Positions 1 to 11,802 of a stretch of DNA of 64,000 bases are shown here, in pieces. A program made the position numbers and the translations under genes. Under the pieces are notes generated by a model that did no database searches, had not been told where the DNA came from, and was given only the letters and a program-made list of their open reading frames with translations. This DNA comes from Mugil cephalus. Lineage: Eukaryota; Chordata; Actinopteri; Mugiliformes; Mugilidae. The DNA lies in assembly GCF_022458985.1 (NCBI RefSeq), contig NC_061775.1, positions 25,502,319 to 25,566,318 on the forward strand, written 5' to 3'. Every line of letters starts with the position of its first letter. The stretch's first letter is position 1.

Positions 1-1125
1 AAAAGGTGTCGTGTTTCGTTTATATTTTGGGTCCGTCTGGGTCGACCTCGTCTGTTGAATGAGGGGACGCAGATTTGGTAGTGTACATGTAGCGTCTGTG
101 CAAAACGAGTGCACAGACGTAGGTATATGATGTACGTAGCTGGAAGTTCATGATGGCGTCCCTCAAACACACCAGTCAGAAGCACTTTCTTTAATTCTTG
201 CTGGTGTTTTGGGACACGTTGAAGTATTTCACATCTTACGAGCTTGTTTTATTTAGCGTCTGTGTGAAGAGTTGTGTTCTCTGAGTTGAATCTCTGATCA
301 AACAAAGTCATTGTTGGTTTTACCCGTTAACCCTTTAAAATGTTACTGTAACACAGCTTTAAAAGTGTGGCTGCACACGAGGAAGTTGTGCCTTTGTCTA
401 GGAGACCATTGTGTCATCTCAAGGGTATAACTAACTTCGTTTTTACCAACAAGTTCCCCCAAAGAACTCTCTCTTCCTGGGTCTCCACAGTCGCTTGCGT
501 CGCTTTCCAACCATTGATTGTCTATACTATGGACAAACCCATCACCATCGAAAATAAAGCCCGAAGTGGGTGGAGCCTGCGGTCGCCATGTTGGATGAGC
601 TTTACTCCTTTTGGAGCCTCTAGTGGCCACTTGATGAACTGCAGGTTTTTGCACTTCCACTTGGGCTTCATCGTTCAGACCTGGTTGTCGCTTGTCCCCA
701 ACCTGCTGCCGACAGCAGCTGTGCATCATCATTATCATAATGGCAACTTCCCAATGTTCAGCCACACTTCGAAATGTATCCATTGGTGAGTTACGATAAT
801 TCAAATATCGCAAACTTTTTAGGTCTTAAAGCATGTAAAGGAGAATATTTCACATCTCTTTTAAATAATGTAAATGTAACAGCATAATATGTATATGCAG
901 AATAAAAATGCACGATTAAAAGTTGTATTAAACTTAAGTGTCAAGTCAGGTTTTATTGGAAGTGGCGTCTGTGTATGGTGTGCATTTACTTCTGATTCTA
1001 TTTCTTGTACATTTGTACATATGCAAATCTTCCATTTAGTTTATGTTTTGGCTTATACAATTCTGTTTACTTTTTGATTCATGTTTAACTGTGTTATAGT
1101 TGCACAACTGAGCTACTGTGACCAA

Positions 1126-1172
1126 GCAATTTCCCTTGTGGATCAATGAAGTCTAATCTAAATCTAAATCTG
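1126..1172 (+). repeat. Retroposon 3' tail remnant
   Basis: The text reads AATTTCCCTTGTGGATCAAT followed by a short TCTAATC/TAAATC-type repeat. This is the usual ending of fish LINE or SINE copies. A related tail with TTTCCCCATTGTGGGACAAA is at 41847-41896. The body of the element is not recognisable. Confidence 0.45.
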
Positions 1173-2645
1173 TGATTCTTAACTGCTTCTTAAGACTCGA
1201 AGAACAATCTTATATCACCATTTCGTGTTTGACAATGATCTTATTTCTTATTCGGGGCAAAGTGAAGTTTCCGTTAAGGGAGCACATTTTATTTGTCACA
1301 CAGCCCCGTTGGTCCTCATTTCCTTGAAACACTCACGGCTATAACCTTGCGTAACTAGTGCAATACAATGTTTCCTCTGTCGTTAAGGAAAGAGTGGCTG
1401 AGGGTCTCTTTATGATGGATGTCAGCATTGGTTCTAGTCAAATGCACAAATACAAAAACTGTGAGCGTGATTTCTACTGCAACTAAACTTCCACTTACTA
1501 ACCAACTAACTACAGAGCAGTGACATGTTGGCCACTGCCACTCTTCAGCCACATATTGTCTTAGATATTATCCACCGTCCATGTTAATTCTAAATTATAT
1601 GATAAACAAACACCAGATAAGCAACTTGCAGCTCGCCATATGGGAGGCGGCCTCTCTCCAGCTTTATTGTTGACCCTCGGTAGCTGATTGTAGATCCACC
1701 TTCTTACAGTAATAGAGCCAATGCTGCTTTGTCTTCCCATCATTTTCTGGAATAATCACCTTTATCAAGCCCATAAAGACTGTTAAGTGTGTTTGTGTTT
1801 ACCTCTCTGGGACAGACAACACGAGGATAAAACACTGATGAAGTACAGGTGATTTCCAGGTCAGATTAAGAGGAGGCTCTGTGATGTTCCCGCCTGGCAC
1901 GAGATTGTGTTTAATATTACTGCACATTTAAATCAGAAAATTCAAGCTAACAGTGGAGAGTTTGTTTAATGTGTATCATATTAGCAGGTACCAGCAGGTA
2001 ATAAGCTTGTGTTGAAGTCATGTTCATTCATAGCATCTACTGTGTTGAGCTTTACAGCTTCACCAGCGTTGAACTCGGGGACTAACGTGACGGAGGCCGT
2101 GATTTTCTTTAGCTCCTTTTGGCATATTTATTGAAACTAAAAACAAATAAAAACAACTCCAATGTTTCAAGGTTAGTCATGGAGCGAGAAGGATGAGCGC
2201 TGAACTTCACGCGCGCAGTGAAATAAACGGGGCGTGGCCTAAACAAAAAATGTGATGACACAGCGTAACGGCGTGACTCACTGTGGTGGAAATAAAATAC
2301 TGCACCTCAGTGAACGGCAATACAATTAACGTCACATCACAACAACCGAGTACACTGAATAAAAGAATGTCTCTTAACATACTGAATCATTTTTATTACG
2401 CTGCATTTTCTAGAACATTTTTAATTAGAAGTAGATCAAGTCATGCAGTAACTAAGATGAGCTCACAGTTTTCTGGTAGCCTTGTCCAGCCTCGAGTTAA
2501 GTTTTTTGTTGCGGTTTTATTCTCTAACTGTAATTTTTTAAGACGAAGATTTGTGATCACGGTGAATGAAATTACGGTTTCATTTATTTTGACATATTTT
2601 TTCATATTTAAACATATTTAAACTGCTATGTCTGTAATGTCAATA

Positions 2646-2945
2646 GACGCGCGACCAGGTACCATAATAATTATAATCTGTGCGCAACATTTATTTATTT
2701 TTTTCTCATTCATAAAAAGTTAAAATTGAGGACACGTCATCCAAGACGGGGACTTTCCCCAGAAATCAGGAACGTTTGGTCACCCTAAAATAACAAAAAC
2801 AAAACAACAACAACAACACAATAGCAGCGCGACTGATAATTGTAGTATGCGCAACATTTATTCTCATTCATAAAAAGCTACAATTAGCTTTAGCCTGGGG
2901 ACAGGTCATCCAAAATGGGGAGTGTCCCCAGAAATGGGGGGTGTC
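2646..2945. repeat. Imperfect tandem duplication, two units about 175 bp apart
   Basis: Unit 1 (about 2646-2776) and unit 2 (about 2826-2945) share GCGCAACATTTATT, CTCATTCATAAAAAG, GGTCATCCAA/CGTCATCCAA and CCCCAGAAAT in the same order. The second unit lacks the T-rich insertion of the first. A CCGGTAT-rich stretch (2950-3035) follows and ends in CCGCACAGCCCTA, which looks like a dispersed fish repeat. Confidence 0.6.
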
Positions 2946-3415
2946 TGAAACCGGTATATATTAAAAATTCATATCATAACGGTAATGAATACCGGTATTC
3001 TGTATGAACCGGCATTCCGCACAGCCCTACTTAATATCACACACAACATTTATTTTTCACCCGGGAAACCTTGACTGGGGCCAGGTCCGTGTTTAACATT
3101 TAACATTTAAACACCACAGATAAAAAATTATATCAAATGTCTGCGACGGGACTACGAGAAACCTGGAGTGTGTGCGTGAAAGCGTTCAAGGGAATAAAAT
3201 CTGCCACCCCTATGCATGTGTTTACTTAATTCTAAATCTAATAAACTGCGGTGTATTTTCCACTCACATGTGAATGTCAATAAGCTGTTTTGTTTTCATC
3301 CTTCCCTTTAGTGTCTGTAGTTCAGGGACATTGTGTTACATATCCGAGGCTTGTTTCATTTGTCAGTAATTTCCCAGTCTTGTCCTTGCGCTCTCTCTTT
3401 CTCTCCCTGCTCTCT

Positions 3416-3582
3416 GATTGGCTGGGAGGCCTGATGACACCTCGGAGGCAGAGGAGGCAGGGCTATAAAAGCTCTGACACAGTTCAGGGAGAGACAGTCT
3501 CGCTCCCTACTGAGCTCGCACTAACGGATATTTAACCACCAACTGACCGCATCTCAACCTCCACCATCTCCGACCCGCTGCT
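3416..3582 (+). promoter_or_regulatory. Core promoter and 5' UTR of the RGS16-like gene
   Basis: An inverted CCAAT box (GATTGGC, 3416-3422) lies about 47 bp upstream of a clear TATA box (TATAAAA, 3464-3470). This spacing puts transcription start near 3495, leaving an unspliced leader of roughly 90 bases before the ATG at 3583. A purine-rich GGAGGC/GAGGAGG stretch separates the two boxes. The same two-box layout is found upstream of rgs5. The start site itself is inferred. Confidence 0.7.
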
Positions 3583-4763
3583 ATGTGTAAAGGACTAGCA
3601 TCGCTGCCTACCTGCTGCCTGGAAAGGTACACGGAGCTTCATGCAAACACTCCCCCGTAACAGCAGATGTTTAGGTGATTTGGCTTGTGTGATGTAGAGA
3701 GAAGTCAGCTCTGCTATGTGCGTTGTTCTGCATCTGTTAACCTTGGAGAAACTAGTAGACAAGCCGGTTTTACCTAATGTGGACTCATGTTGATGCTGAA
3801 TTTTCCTGCACGTAAAAGTAAAAGTGTAATCTTGTGAAAAATGAATCTAACCTGTTTTTTTTCTAATTCTTCTTTTAGGGCTAAGGAGCTGAAAGCAAGG
3901 CTGGGAAGCATTTTGCAAAAATCCAGCTGGAGCCTATCTTGTTGCAAAATAGGAAAGAATAAGTAAGCATCACACATACTATATGTGTATTACTGCAGTG
4001 CATTTATACATTTGTTATATAAGATGTTAACGTGAAATCTAACTGAGCTTCTTCTGTGTTCAGGCCAACCCTGGAGGAATGTCTCAAGTGGAAAGAGTCC
4101 TTTGAAAAACTCCTGTCCAGCAAATGTAAGCCCTTTTTTATTATATATTTTTTGCACATAAAAAAAAAACTGCATGCAGTTCCAGTAAAGTACACACACG
4201 CACACACTCACATTTACTGTAACCATGCTCCCCCTGTGAATCAATTATGCACAATAAGTAATCAAATTTCCTCTCATTTCCTCAGATGGACTGTGTGCCT
4301 TCACGACCTTCCTGGTGTCTGAGTTCAGCGAGGAGAACATTGCGTTCTACTTCGCCTGTGAGGATTACAGATGCACCAAGAGTCCGGCCAAGCTACCTGC
4401 CAAAGCTCAGAAAATCTACAACGAATTCATCGGCAGCGAGGCTCCCCGAGAGGTAAATCAGAAACACTAGATCTCATCACTACCAGCTTCTACAAGTCAG
4501 GCAAAGCAAACTCAGACTAACATGTTGTTTGCCCCTTTTTTTTCTCCTTTCTTTAGATTAATATTGACCATGAAACCCGTGACATCACCAGAGCCAACAT
4601 GCAGGCTCCCTCGCTCTCTTGTTTCGACCTGGCCCAGCACAAGATCTACATGCTCATGGCCAAAGACTGCTACCCCCGCTTCCTCCGCTCCACAGCCTAC
4701 AGCGACCTAGTGTGCCAAGCCAAGACAAGCGCCAAGCAGGCCCAGCAGGAGAAGAAGGCGTGA
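3583..4763 (+). CDS. R4-family regulator of G-protein signalling, RGS16-like
   Basis: Five coding exons: 3583-3626, 3879-3962, 4064-4125, 4286-4452 and 4557-4763, all with GT-AG introns; 187 aa. The product should speed GTP hydrolysis by Gi/Gq alpha subunits at the membrane. Residues 1-30 form the R4 amphipathic helix with Cys2, Cys11 and Cys12, which are candidate palmitoylation sites. The RGS domain spans about 56-172 and keeps Glu80-Asn81, Asn133, Asp156 and Arg160, matching the G-alpha contacts of RGS4. Odd points: the near-invariant Trp of the FW motif is Tyr85, LMEKD is LMAKD, and KDS is KDC. The tail (173-187) is Lys/Gln-rich. The NIDHETR motif and the AYSDL..QA end resemble RGS16, while the MCKGLA start is shared with RGS4 and RGS5. 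The exact orthologue (rgs16 or a fish-specific rgs5-like copy) is uncertain; the family is not. Confidence 0.93.
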
Positions 4764-5350
4764 AATCACTCCGGCACCCTTTGAGGGATTGTTAGCGATT
4801 GCCTTAAGATTTGAGACGGCAGGAAAAAAAAGAAAAGAAACGGCGTTAGGTGTTGCATCCTGAAGCGACCGCCAACGCTGCTGCAGACGCAGAGGTCGGC
4901 ATGGGAGAAACGTCAGATGGGCACGTTTTGTAGATGCCATCTCCTTGGAAGATGAGAAAGGAAGAAATGGAGGAAATGTGGACTGTAGTGTCACTGGAGG
5001 AGGAGTTTGCTCAGAAAAGTCAAGGGAATGTTTCACAGACTGACTGACAATCAGATTGGAGAGAAGCAGATGTGGAAAATGCACTTTTCTTTGCCATTAG
5101 GCAAAATGTTGTGCTTGTGATGTGCAATGTGACCCTATGTCTTTGTCTTACACTGTTTGTGAACAGGCATGTGGGTACTTTTAAGAATTTGTATTTATTT
5201 GTCTATAATATATTTCTTTTTTTTTCATTGCCAAACAATGATGAAAACCATGTGCAATTGTCTTTATAATATTTAAAATATTTATATCACTGTCTTTTCT
5301 ATGTAACGGCAAATAAATTATTTGAAAAATAAAATGTGGAGTGAAGCTCA
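4764..5350 (+). other. 3' UTR and poly(A) signals of the RGS16-like gene
   Basis: The sequence after the stop becomes AU-rich, with ATTTA motifs such as 5193-5197, and holds two AATAAA signals at 5312-5317 and 5328-5333. Cleavage is expected near 5350, giving a UTR of about 590 bases. AU-rich motifs would fit a short-lived mRNA, as is usual for inducible RGS genes. That last point is inference. Confidence 0.6.
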
Positions 5351-6595
5351 AACGTGTTGTCTTCATTAAATTAATATATGATTTCAGGGTTTTATCTACG
5401 GGATATGACATGAGGAACTTGGCACATATTTATATGCGCCACAGTAGCACGAAACAAACAAAGCGTGTCACATCATTGCACCTTATTTACGCTGGTGACA
5501 TATGAAGCATCAAATGCAGGCAAACATACAACCAGATGAAGTTTGCAGGTAGTCGTGTAAATACCCAGAGGCTGCATGCTTACTCATGCGTACCATCTGA
5601 TACAGAAAAGACAATGGTGTATTTGCTCTCTGTTATGAGGCATTTTGCAGACAACGTAGAACTGTTATTCACCTTGGAAACTGCTGTCCTCTGTCATAAA
5701 GAACTTGGACAGTTGGCTTTCTAGCAAGCAGGAAGCGCATGAAGTGATGTGACAGCATTAACGTAATAGGACGAGCTATAAAACTGTATTATTACCTTCG
5801 ACACTGTTTGCACCGGCCGTCATCATCAGGTAATAAATGACACAGAGGCGGCTACCACGCCGGAGCATGGCCACTGCTGCTTGCTTAACCAAACAAGTGA
5901 GGAACACATCACAGAGGGATAACGCCAAAGCGTAAGAAGCCTGTCGTTAGGTAATAATGACATTGATTACAGTCAAGATGCTGGTTATATAATTTGTTCT
6001 CATTAACATGTTAAACATTGCCATTCTGATTGCTCTAGCGGAGTCAATCTCACTGCCAGGCAGAACGCTGACTATGGCCGAGTGTCTAGTTTGTGTATTC
6101 AGATGTCATCAGTGCAGAGTGGAGCCATTATTAGGTGGACAACAGCTGGTCCACAGGCCTGGTCCATATGCACATCTCACAATGCTGCCTCCTTCTCCAT
6201 AGTAACGCTTTGACTTTTCTTTTTTATCTCTTTTTATCTAAGCATGGCAGTGACCATCTGCAGCGATGCTTTTGGTTGTGGTAAGTGTTGGCGTGTTGTG
6301 TGAGTGCTGGTTTTAAGAGGAAAAGCTTCGAGTTCTCGCATCTGAACCATCTGAGATTCGGATGACGCCCCCGCAGCAAGAAGGAGCTGGTGAAGTTTGA
6401 GCCAAGTGGGGGCTGGAGGATAGAAATATGAACACTGGGGAATATTAAAGTTGCTTCATGGCAGCATCTAAACCTTTATCATCTGGTGAAACTGTGTGCA
6501 AGATACAACATTTATATTAACTGCCATATATGTGGATGCATTACTGTAAAAGTGACGTGGTGGGAAACATTTAACATTCACTGTGCATTTTGCTC

Positions 6596-6835
6596 TATAG
6601 ACCCCTTACCAGTTTGGAAACAGTGTGACTTTTTTTGAGGGGCGGGGCTTAACTGGAGGCAAAACATCTCAAACCTTACAGCCTGTAAATGCCAGTTAGC
6701 ATATTTCAATTTCGAGGCCGTGAGTGTTATTTTAAAAAGTTGAGTCTGACTGATGGGACTATATTCACCGACCCCTACACTCTCACTCACTGGATGGACA
6801 ATTTGACCAAAGTCCAAAAAAGACCAAAGACCAAA
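6596..6835 (-). mobile_element. THAP/ISL2EU-like DNA transposon fragment
   Basis: One end carries the terminal motif TATAGACCCCTTAC (6596-6609), followed by the GAGGGGCGGGGCTTAACTGG segment shared with the copies at 9380-9442, 33800-33857 and 41640-41722. Beyond it, the + strand frame at 6689-6817 reads RECYFKKLSLTDGT and DPYTLTHWMDNLTK. This resembles the N-terminal part of the exonuclease-like second protein of fish ISL2EU elements. The other half is missing. Confidence 0.55.
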
Positions 6836-7559
6836 CTACGTAACTTAAGCCATGCACCTTTTTTTTTAACGTAAGGATTCAGTTAAGTCCAGAATTATTG
6901 GATTCTCTGATAAAACAGAAACACAGCTACATTATCATAACACTGGCAATGAACAATATGGTGTTATTTTAAGTGTGATTTTCTTTCATTGTAGCTTACA
7001 CTGTCTTTAGCCACTTAAGCTACATAAAAATAACCAGAAACTATTTTTTTCCACGCCTAAAAAGTAGCCTAGCCTAGGTTCACTAGGCCGCCTGCTAACT
7101 CGCTTTTCACGTTGGTAAGTGGTGGCCCTACATTTACAAATACGCCTAGAATTATGAGATTCTGGACTGGCATAACATAGGCAATAGACATATCACATTG
7201 AGTGAGTGAGAGAAGTAAGTGAGATTCACTTTCATTTCTGTGCTTTGTCTCTAGCCTACCACCTACATAAAAGAAAAAATAATTTCCATGGCCAAAAAGT
7301 TGCTTAGCCTCGAGCTAGCTTACTACTCATCCAAAAAATAAAAGTCTAATAATGAAATTAGAAAGCTGCCCCCTGACTTTCTGTTATTATTGATGAATGG
7401 TGTTTTTAAAAAGTCACATCCAAACCTTCAGGGCTTTAACATGAGCGTATTAACCCAGGCTTATTTTCTTATCCAGTCAGTGTACAAAGTGCTTTATAAA
7501 TAGCCGCTAATGGTAAGGACGTTAGCTAATTTCATTCATTTTCATTTTATTATATTTAC

Positions 7560-7825
7560 GAAGGGGTTGGGTTGCTTCATCCTACTCATTAAAAGTGAAA
7601 GCAGTCCAGTTTCCAGAGTCCTCTGGCTTCCTCCCGCAGTTCAAAAGACACGGTTGTCTGGTTAAATGGTGATTTTAAATCAGTCATAGGTGCGCACGTG
7701 AGTGTGCACGGGTGTTTGTCTTTCTGTGTTAGCCCTTTGATATACTGGAAACCTCACCACTCGCCCATTGACAGCTGGCAGAGGATAAGTGGTGACTGAT
7801 AATGAATGAATGAATAGATTATACA
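7560..7825 (+). mobile_element. L2/Maui-like LINE 3' end remnant
   Basis: The stretch runs GTGTGCACGGGTGTTTGTCT, then TGTTAGCCCTTTGATATACTGG, CTCGCCCATTGACAGCTGG and GGATAAGTGG, and ends in an AATGAATG tandem tail. This order is typical of the 3' end of fish L2-type LINEs. A second copy in reverse orientation is at about 16955-17115. No coding part survives here. Confidence 0.55.
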
Positions 7826-8036
7826 GCATGTCGCAACAAACACCTGGTTCATTAGAGTAAAAACACAGAAAGGGTGCATTAGTTTCAGCAGTAGACCATA
7901 GCCTCCTCTATCACTGTGTCACCTTATTCTGCGATAGATGGAAACAAGCTGATAATTACTCTGCAAAACAACTGCTAGAGTGCTTTGCAGAAATCAAAGC
8001 ATGGCTGGGCATGGCAGTCTGACTTTTAACTGAAAC

Positions 8037-8310
8037 CAAAAGGCTTCCGGTTCATTTCTGGATTCATTTTAAAATTCTTTTGTTTGTTTTTAAATGTGTT
8101 CATGGCCTCGCTCCACAGGCCGACTCACTCCTTCTTATTAAATCCGCTCTTAAAACTAATTTTCTCTCCTTGGCTTTTAACCCAGTTTGAGATTTTAGCT
8201 CTTATTTTTTTTATGGTTTGATTGTGTCATGATTTTATTTTTAGTCTTTTTATCTCTCCTGATGTATGCGTGCTTTATAAATATCAGTCAGTTGATAAAT
8301 GTAATTCCTT
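8037..8310 (+). mobile_element. LINE reverse-transcriptase C-terminal remnant plus tail
   Basis: The + strand reads HFKILLFVFKCVHGLAP near 8066-8118. That is the conserved C-terminal motif of L2/CR1-like LINE open reading frame 2. A downstream frame gives SALKTNFLSLAFNP and then a T-rich tail ending in TTGATAAATG. It is a 5'-truncated dead copy. Confidence 0.65.
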
Positions 8311-8678
8311 GAGATCGGTGCTTTGAGATTAGTCAAGTATGATATTTCTGCGTACTTACTGCGTATGTTCATAAGAAATATTGGGGGTTGATGGGAAATA
8401 AAACCAGGGCCATCATCAGACCCCCCTTAGATGTTTTATAGTAACACAGTTGCTCCACTCTGGTGCAACCACCATAAAGTCATATCTCTGTCATTTTTGG
8501 CTTTAAAATGTTCCACATGGGGGTTCCAACCATCGCCCCAGTTCTGTGGAAGTGAATGAATCTCTTTCCAGAGCCACAGCCACAGACTTGACTGTAAAAC
8601 ATCATTCATTGGCGTCACTTTCCACTGAAGAGATTCTTCCAGTGAAAGAAATTTGTGTTGTGTTTTGTTTGTTGTGTG

Positions 8679-9442
8679 GACCCCTTCACGGCCAATGTCG
8701 CTGTGATGTCACGATGTCAACTGGAGGCAAAACAGAGCGAAGCTTGAGGCGAACACGTGTCACGCTCAAACATGAAAATGGCATCTTGCTGGGCCAAAAC
8801 CAAAAAATCAAAAACACTAACTTGAGGTTTTATCACATACCAGCCACTGCCAGTCGTCGACAACTTTGATTTGGCTTTGGTGATTAAAAGAAAAGAATTG
8901 GAGTGAGACAATCATTTCAACATCAGTTAAGATTAATATGTAATGCATCATCAGTTTCAGCCTGAATAATATTATAGGTTAGACTAAATCATTATTTCGA
9001 AGATTCTTGTTACATGTTAATGCTAATGCTAACCGCTAGCTAGCTGTTTCGGGGTGTCCAACGAAAAGTTGCATTTACTACGTTCCCCTCCACAGTGGTT
9101 CCACTTACTTCTTGTAATATCCTTGTTGGAGAGGCTTCAGATGATAAAGACAGACCAGACTTCGTCCCCTCTGTGTCCTTTGGTCAAATCGTCCATCCAG
9201 TGAGTGAGAGTGTAGGGGTCGGTGAATATAGTCGCATCAGTCAGAGTCAACTTTTTAAAATAACACTCACGGTCTTGGGGAGTGAGTGTATTAATATATT
9301 CTCTAAAATATGTGTTTTCCTCGTCCATTCTTGCCAAAACAGTCTGTAGAAATACCGCCGTTTACAGGCTACAGCATTTGAGTTTGCCTCTGGTTAAGCC
9401 TCGCCCCTCAAAAAACATTTACAAACCGTGAAAGGGTCTATA
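8679..9442. mobile_element. Degenerate THAP/ISL2EU-like DNA transposon, both ends present
   Basis: The left end reads GACCCCTTCACGG (8679-8691). The right end (9428-9442), read on the - strand, is TAGACCCTTTCACGG, so the termini form an inverted repeat. On the + strand near 8773-8905 a frameshifted THAP-type DNA-binding domain can be traced, with MASCWAKTKKSK in one frame and NLRFYHIPATASRRQL in another. On the - strand (9337 down to 9137) lies RECYFKKLTLTDAT with DPYTLTHWMDDLTK. The two coding remnants therefore face each other from opposite strands, as in ISL2EU elements with a THAP protein and an exonuclease-like protein. The copy is inactive. Confidence 0.65.
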
Positions 9443-9444
9443 GT

Positions 9445-9840
9445 AACAAGTAGAACTACTTCACTACTGTACTGAAGTACTAATATGCTGTATCTGTACT
9501 CTACTGGGGTATTGTTTATTCTCCTACTTCCACTTTTACTTCTTCACTACATATTTTCGATGAGTTTAATACTTTTACTTTTACGATACATTTTTTTTAT
9601 TAATGTGCTGCATCGTTACTCGGTAGATGAAGCTGGCTCATCGTCATTGTCTACCTTTCACTTTGAGACCAATTGAGCTTTGTTGGTTTGTTTCGAGATG
9701 GAAGAACCAACTGAAGGGACGAGACTTTTAAGTTGCTCTAATTACTTGTTTTGTTTTTACATAAGAAATACTTCTAGGTTGAATACTTGAGCACTTCCAC
9801 TTAAGTGTTGTGCTTTAAGAACACTTCACTTTTTTCAGTC
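9445..9840. repeat. Fish dispersed repeat rich in TACTTTTACTT motifs
   Basis: Motifs such as ACTACTGTACTGAAGTACT, CTTCCACTTTTACTTCTTCA and TACTTTTACTTTTACG occur together and recur in inverted form towards 9790. This composition is typical of a very common fish MITE. It abuts the preceding THAP-type element, suggesting a nested or adjacent insertion. The boundaries are approximate. Confidence 0.4.
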
Positions 9841-9845
9841 TGGGT

Positions 9846-11740
9846 CTCTAATACTTTATACAAGTCTGTTTCTTTTTTTTTTTCTCCCTGAATGGAAAAC
9901 AGACCACTGGGCTTCTATTAGTCAGACTGGGTTAAACTGGCTGGATCTGGCATCCTAATCAATATTGAAATGTAATTTAAAAAAAACATGCTGTAAACTG
10001 AACCTCTCTAACAAGGATGACAAAACAGAATAGTCACCAGTGTGTTATCCACATGCTCTTGATGCTAAAAAGAATCCAGAGTGCATAATCCAATTTATTA
10101 CAATTAGGCCCATGCATGACATCCATTGTGCTCCGAGAGGACCCAAAACTGAACTGAACTTTTTGCTACAGACTTCAGGCGCTTTTTATATTTGTGCTGT
10201 GCCATATACATATGTGTGGTACCATAAATGTACAAAACAAATGTAAGATTGAAATGTTACTAAAACTGACATCATCATGAGTCAAGACGTGATGTGCTGA
10301 CATCTAGTGGTTTGATTGGATTATTACCGTCTCTTACTGGAAGAAAGGGGTTTTGCAGTTTGAACATTGGCTCCATACTTCCACTCCCCCCGTGCTGATC
10401 ACAAGAGATGTCTTGTGTTCTGTCCCTCAGTTGGAGCTGATCCAGATTAATCAGAAGGATTATGTAAACAGAGGCAGGAGCTCTCGTCTTCTTCTTCCAG
10501 CCGCTGCAGCAGGAGCAGGAGTAACTTTAGATTTGATGGGCCTGGAGGTGTTTTCTATCTATACCTAGATTAGGATTCATTTTGATGCATTGGGGTTAGA
10601 GGGGAGACACCAGGTCCTATGGTCGCTTGTGAGCTAGCTTCTCTTCTTTTAGCTATATTGATCGGCCTAGTTTTGCTAACTGGGGCAACACTCCACTGGT
10701 GACCCCATTCACAACGGACTGAATCAGATTTCAGTTGCAAGTTTTCTCTAAACTGGTTTTAGATTTCAGTAGCCTGTAGCAAGTGAAGGGGGCTCTAACC
10801 GGCACTGGTCCAAGTAGATATTTACACTATATTTGTCAGTTCAAGTTACAGTCGGTGAGATTTTGGTTGTGCAAAATGAAAATCTGAATTTGAAAAGTCG
10901 CTTTTGGAAAACATGTGAAAGTAATATGCATGAAGTCCCAGCTTGTGCATGTGGAGCTTGTTTCCCCACATTATAGAAACGTCTTTTCTGGGTTTCATTG
11001 TCATCATTTCAGCGGCCCTGTTTCCAAAAAACACAAACAAATAAATACTTTCAACTTCTCAGATGAACTAACGGACCAGGCCAGACGCCTCAGGATACAA
11101 CAAAACATCAAAAGATTACGGGAAAGCAATATGAATGTGTGAGGCATAAAATATGAATTCTTTTGAGTCATCATCCATGACTCATTTTGTGAACATCTGT
11201 GTACGGATTCCAAACTGAAAACTGTGTGGGAAAAATACGCAAATTTCCTCCAATACGTTTAACATTTAAGTTACAAGTAAGAAGAAAACTGACCTTCGTC
11301 TTATTTATGTGTCGTACTTCTAACTAAAATGTCTGAGAGGCATATTCTAGGGTTGAGAGGAAGAATATGGTTCAAGTGATTAAGGAAGTATTGTTTCTTA
11401 CACTTTTTCATTATTTTATTTCACTTTGTTAAATAACACAACTGAACACACGAACGCACGCACACACGAAAATTTAAAAACACTGAGGTAGAGATAAAAA
11501 TAACTGTATAAATTACAATTCTAATATTGTAATTAGAATTTAGTATCCAATTATATCAATTAAAAACCATACTGAAATGGTAAAAATAATTAAATAAGTT
11601 AAAATTAGCTAAAAGTCAGACTAACAAGATAAAATATAAAAAAAAAAAAAAATGGAAAAAAAAATGAGAACATAAATAAAATTCAATAAATAACCAGACT
11701 AAACGGCTTTGAGGGGAGGAGCCTTTGTGGAATTGTTACA
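9846..11740. other. Intergenic, no gene recognised
   Basis: Mostly unremarkable AT-rich sequence. A frame at 11013-11142 gives FSDELTDQARRLRIQQNIKR and then stops; it looks mildly protein-like but has no partner exon or known domain. From 11400 to 11700 the sequence is low-complexity A-rich. Confidence 0.4.
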
Positions 11741-11743
11741 ATA

Positions 11744-11798
11744 TTGTTATTTATCTCTCACTGTCAGTGGTTTTAATGTTGTGGCTGATCAGTGTATG
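11744..11798 (-). mobile_element. Terminal fragment of a Tc1-like element
   Basis: The text CTGTCAGTGGTTTTAATGTTGTGGCTGATCAGTGTA is split across 11760-11796 and matches the terminal inverted repeat region of the Tc1-like family whose larger relics lie at 19954-20240, 52862-53160 and 57664-57776. Only the end survives. Confidence 0.5.
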
Positions 11799-11802
11799 TG
11801 TT

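Larger units (their letters stand above)
1..3400. other. Intergenic region with short repeats, no gene seen
   Basis: Open frames here lack recognisable domains or splice partners. About 500-790 looks like a MITE-type dispersed repeat. About 1126-1172 resembles a LINE 3' tail. The stretch at 2646-3035 is repetitive. The rest is AT-rich single-copy-looking sequence without identifiable function. Confidence 0.5.

Noticed and set aside
343..813. Overlapping open frames of 156 aa (-) and 140 aa (+)
   Set aside because: They overlap on opposite strands within repeat-like sequence, show no domain and have no splice context.
4707..5084. 125-codon frame opposite the last exon and UTR of the RGS16-like gene
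   Set aside because: Antisense shadow of a well-supported exon, with no features of its own.
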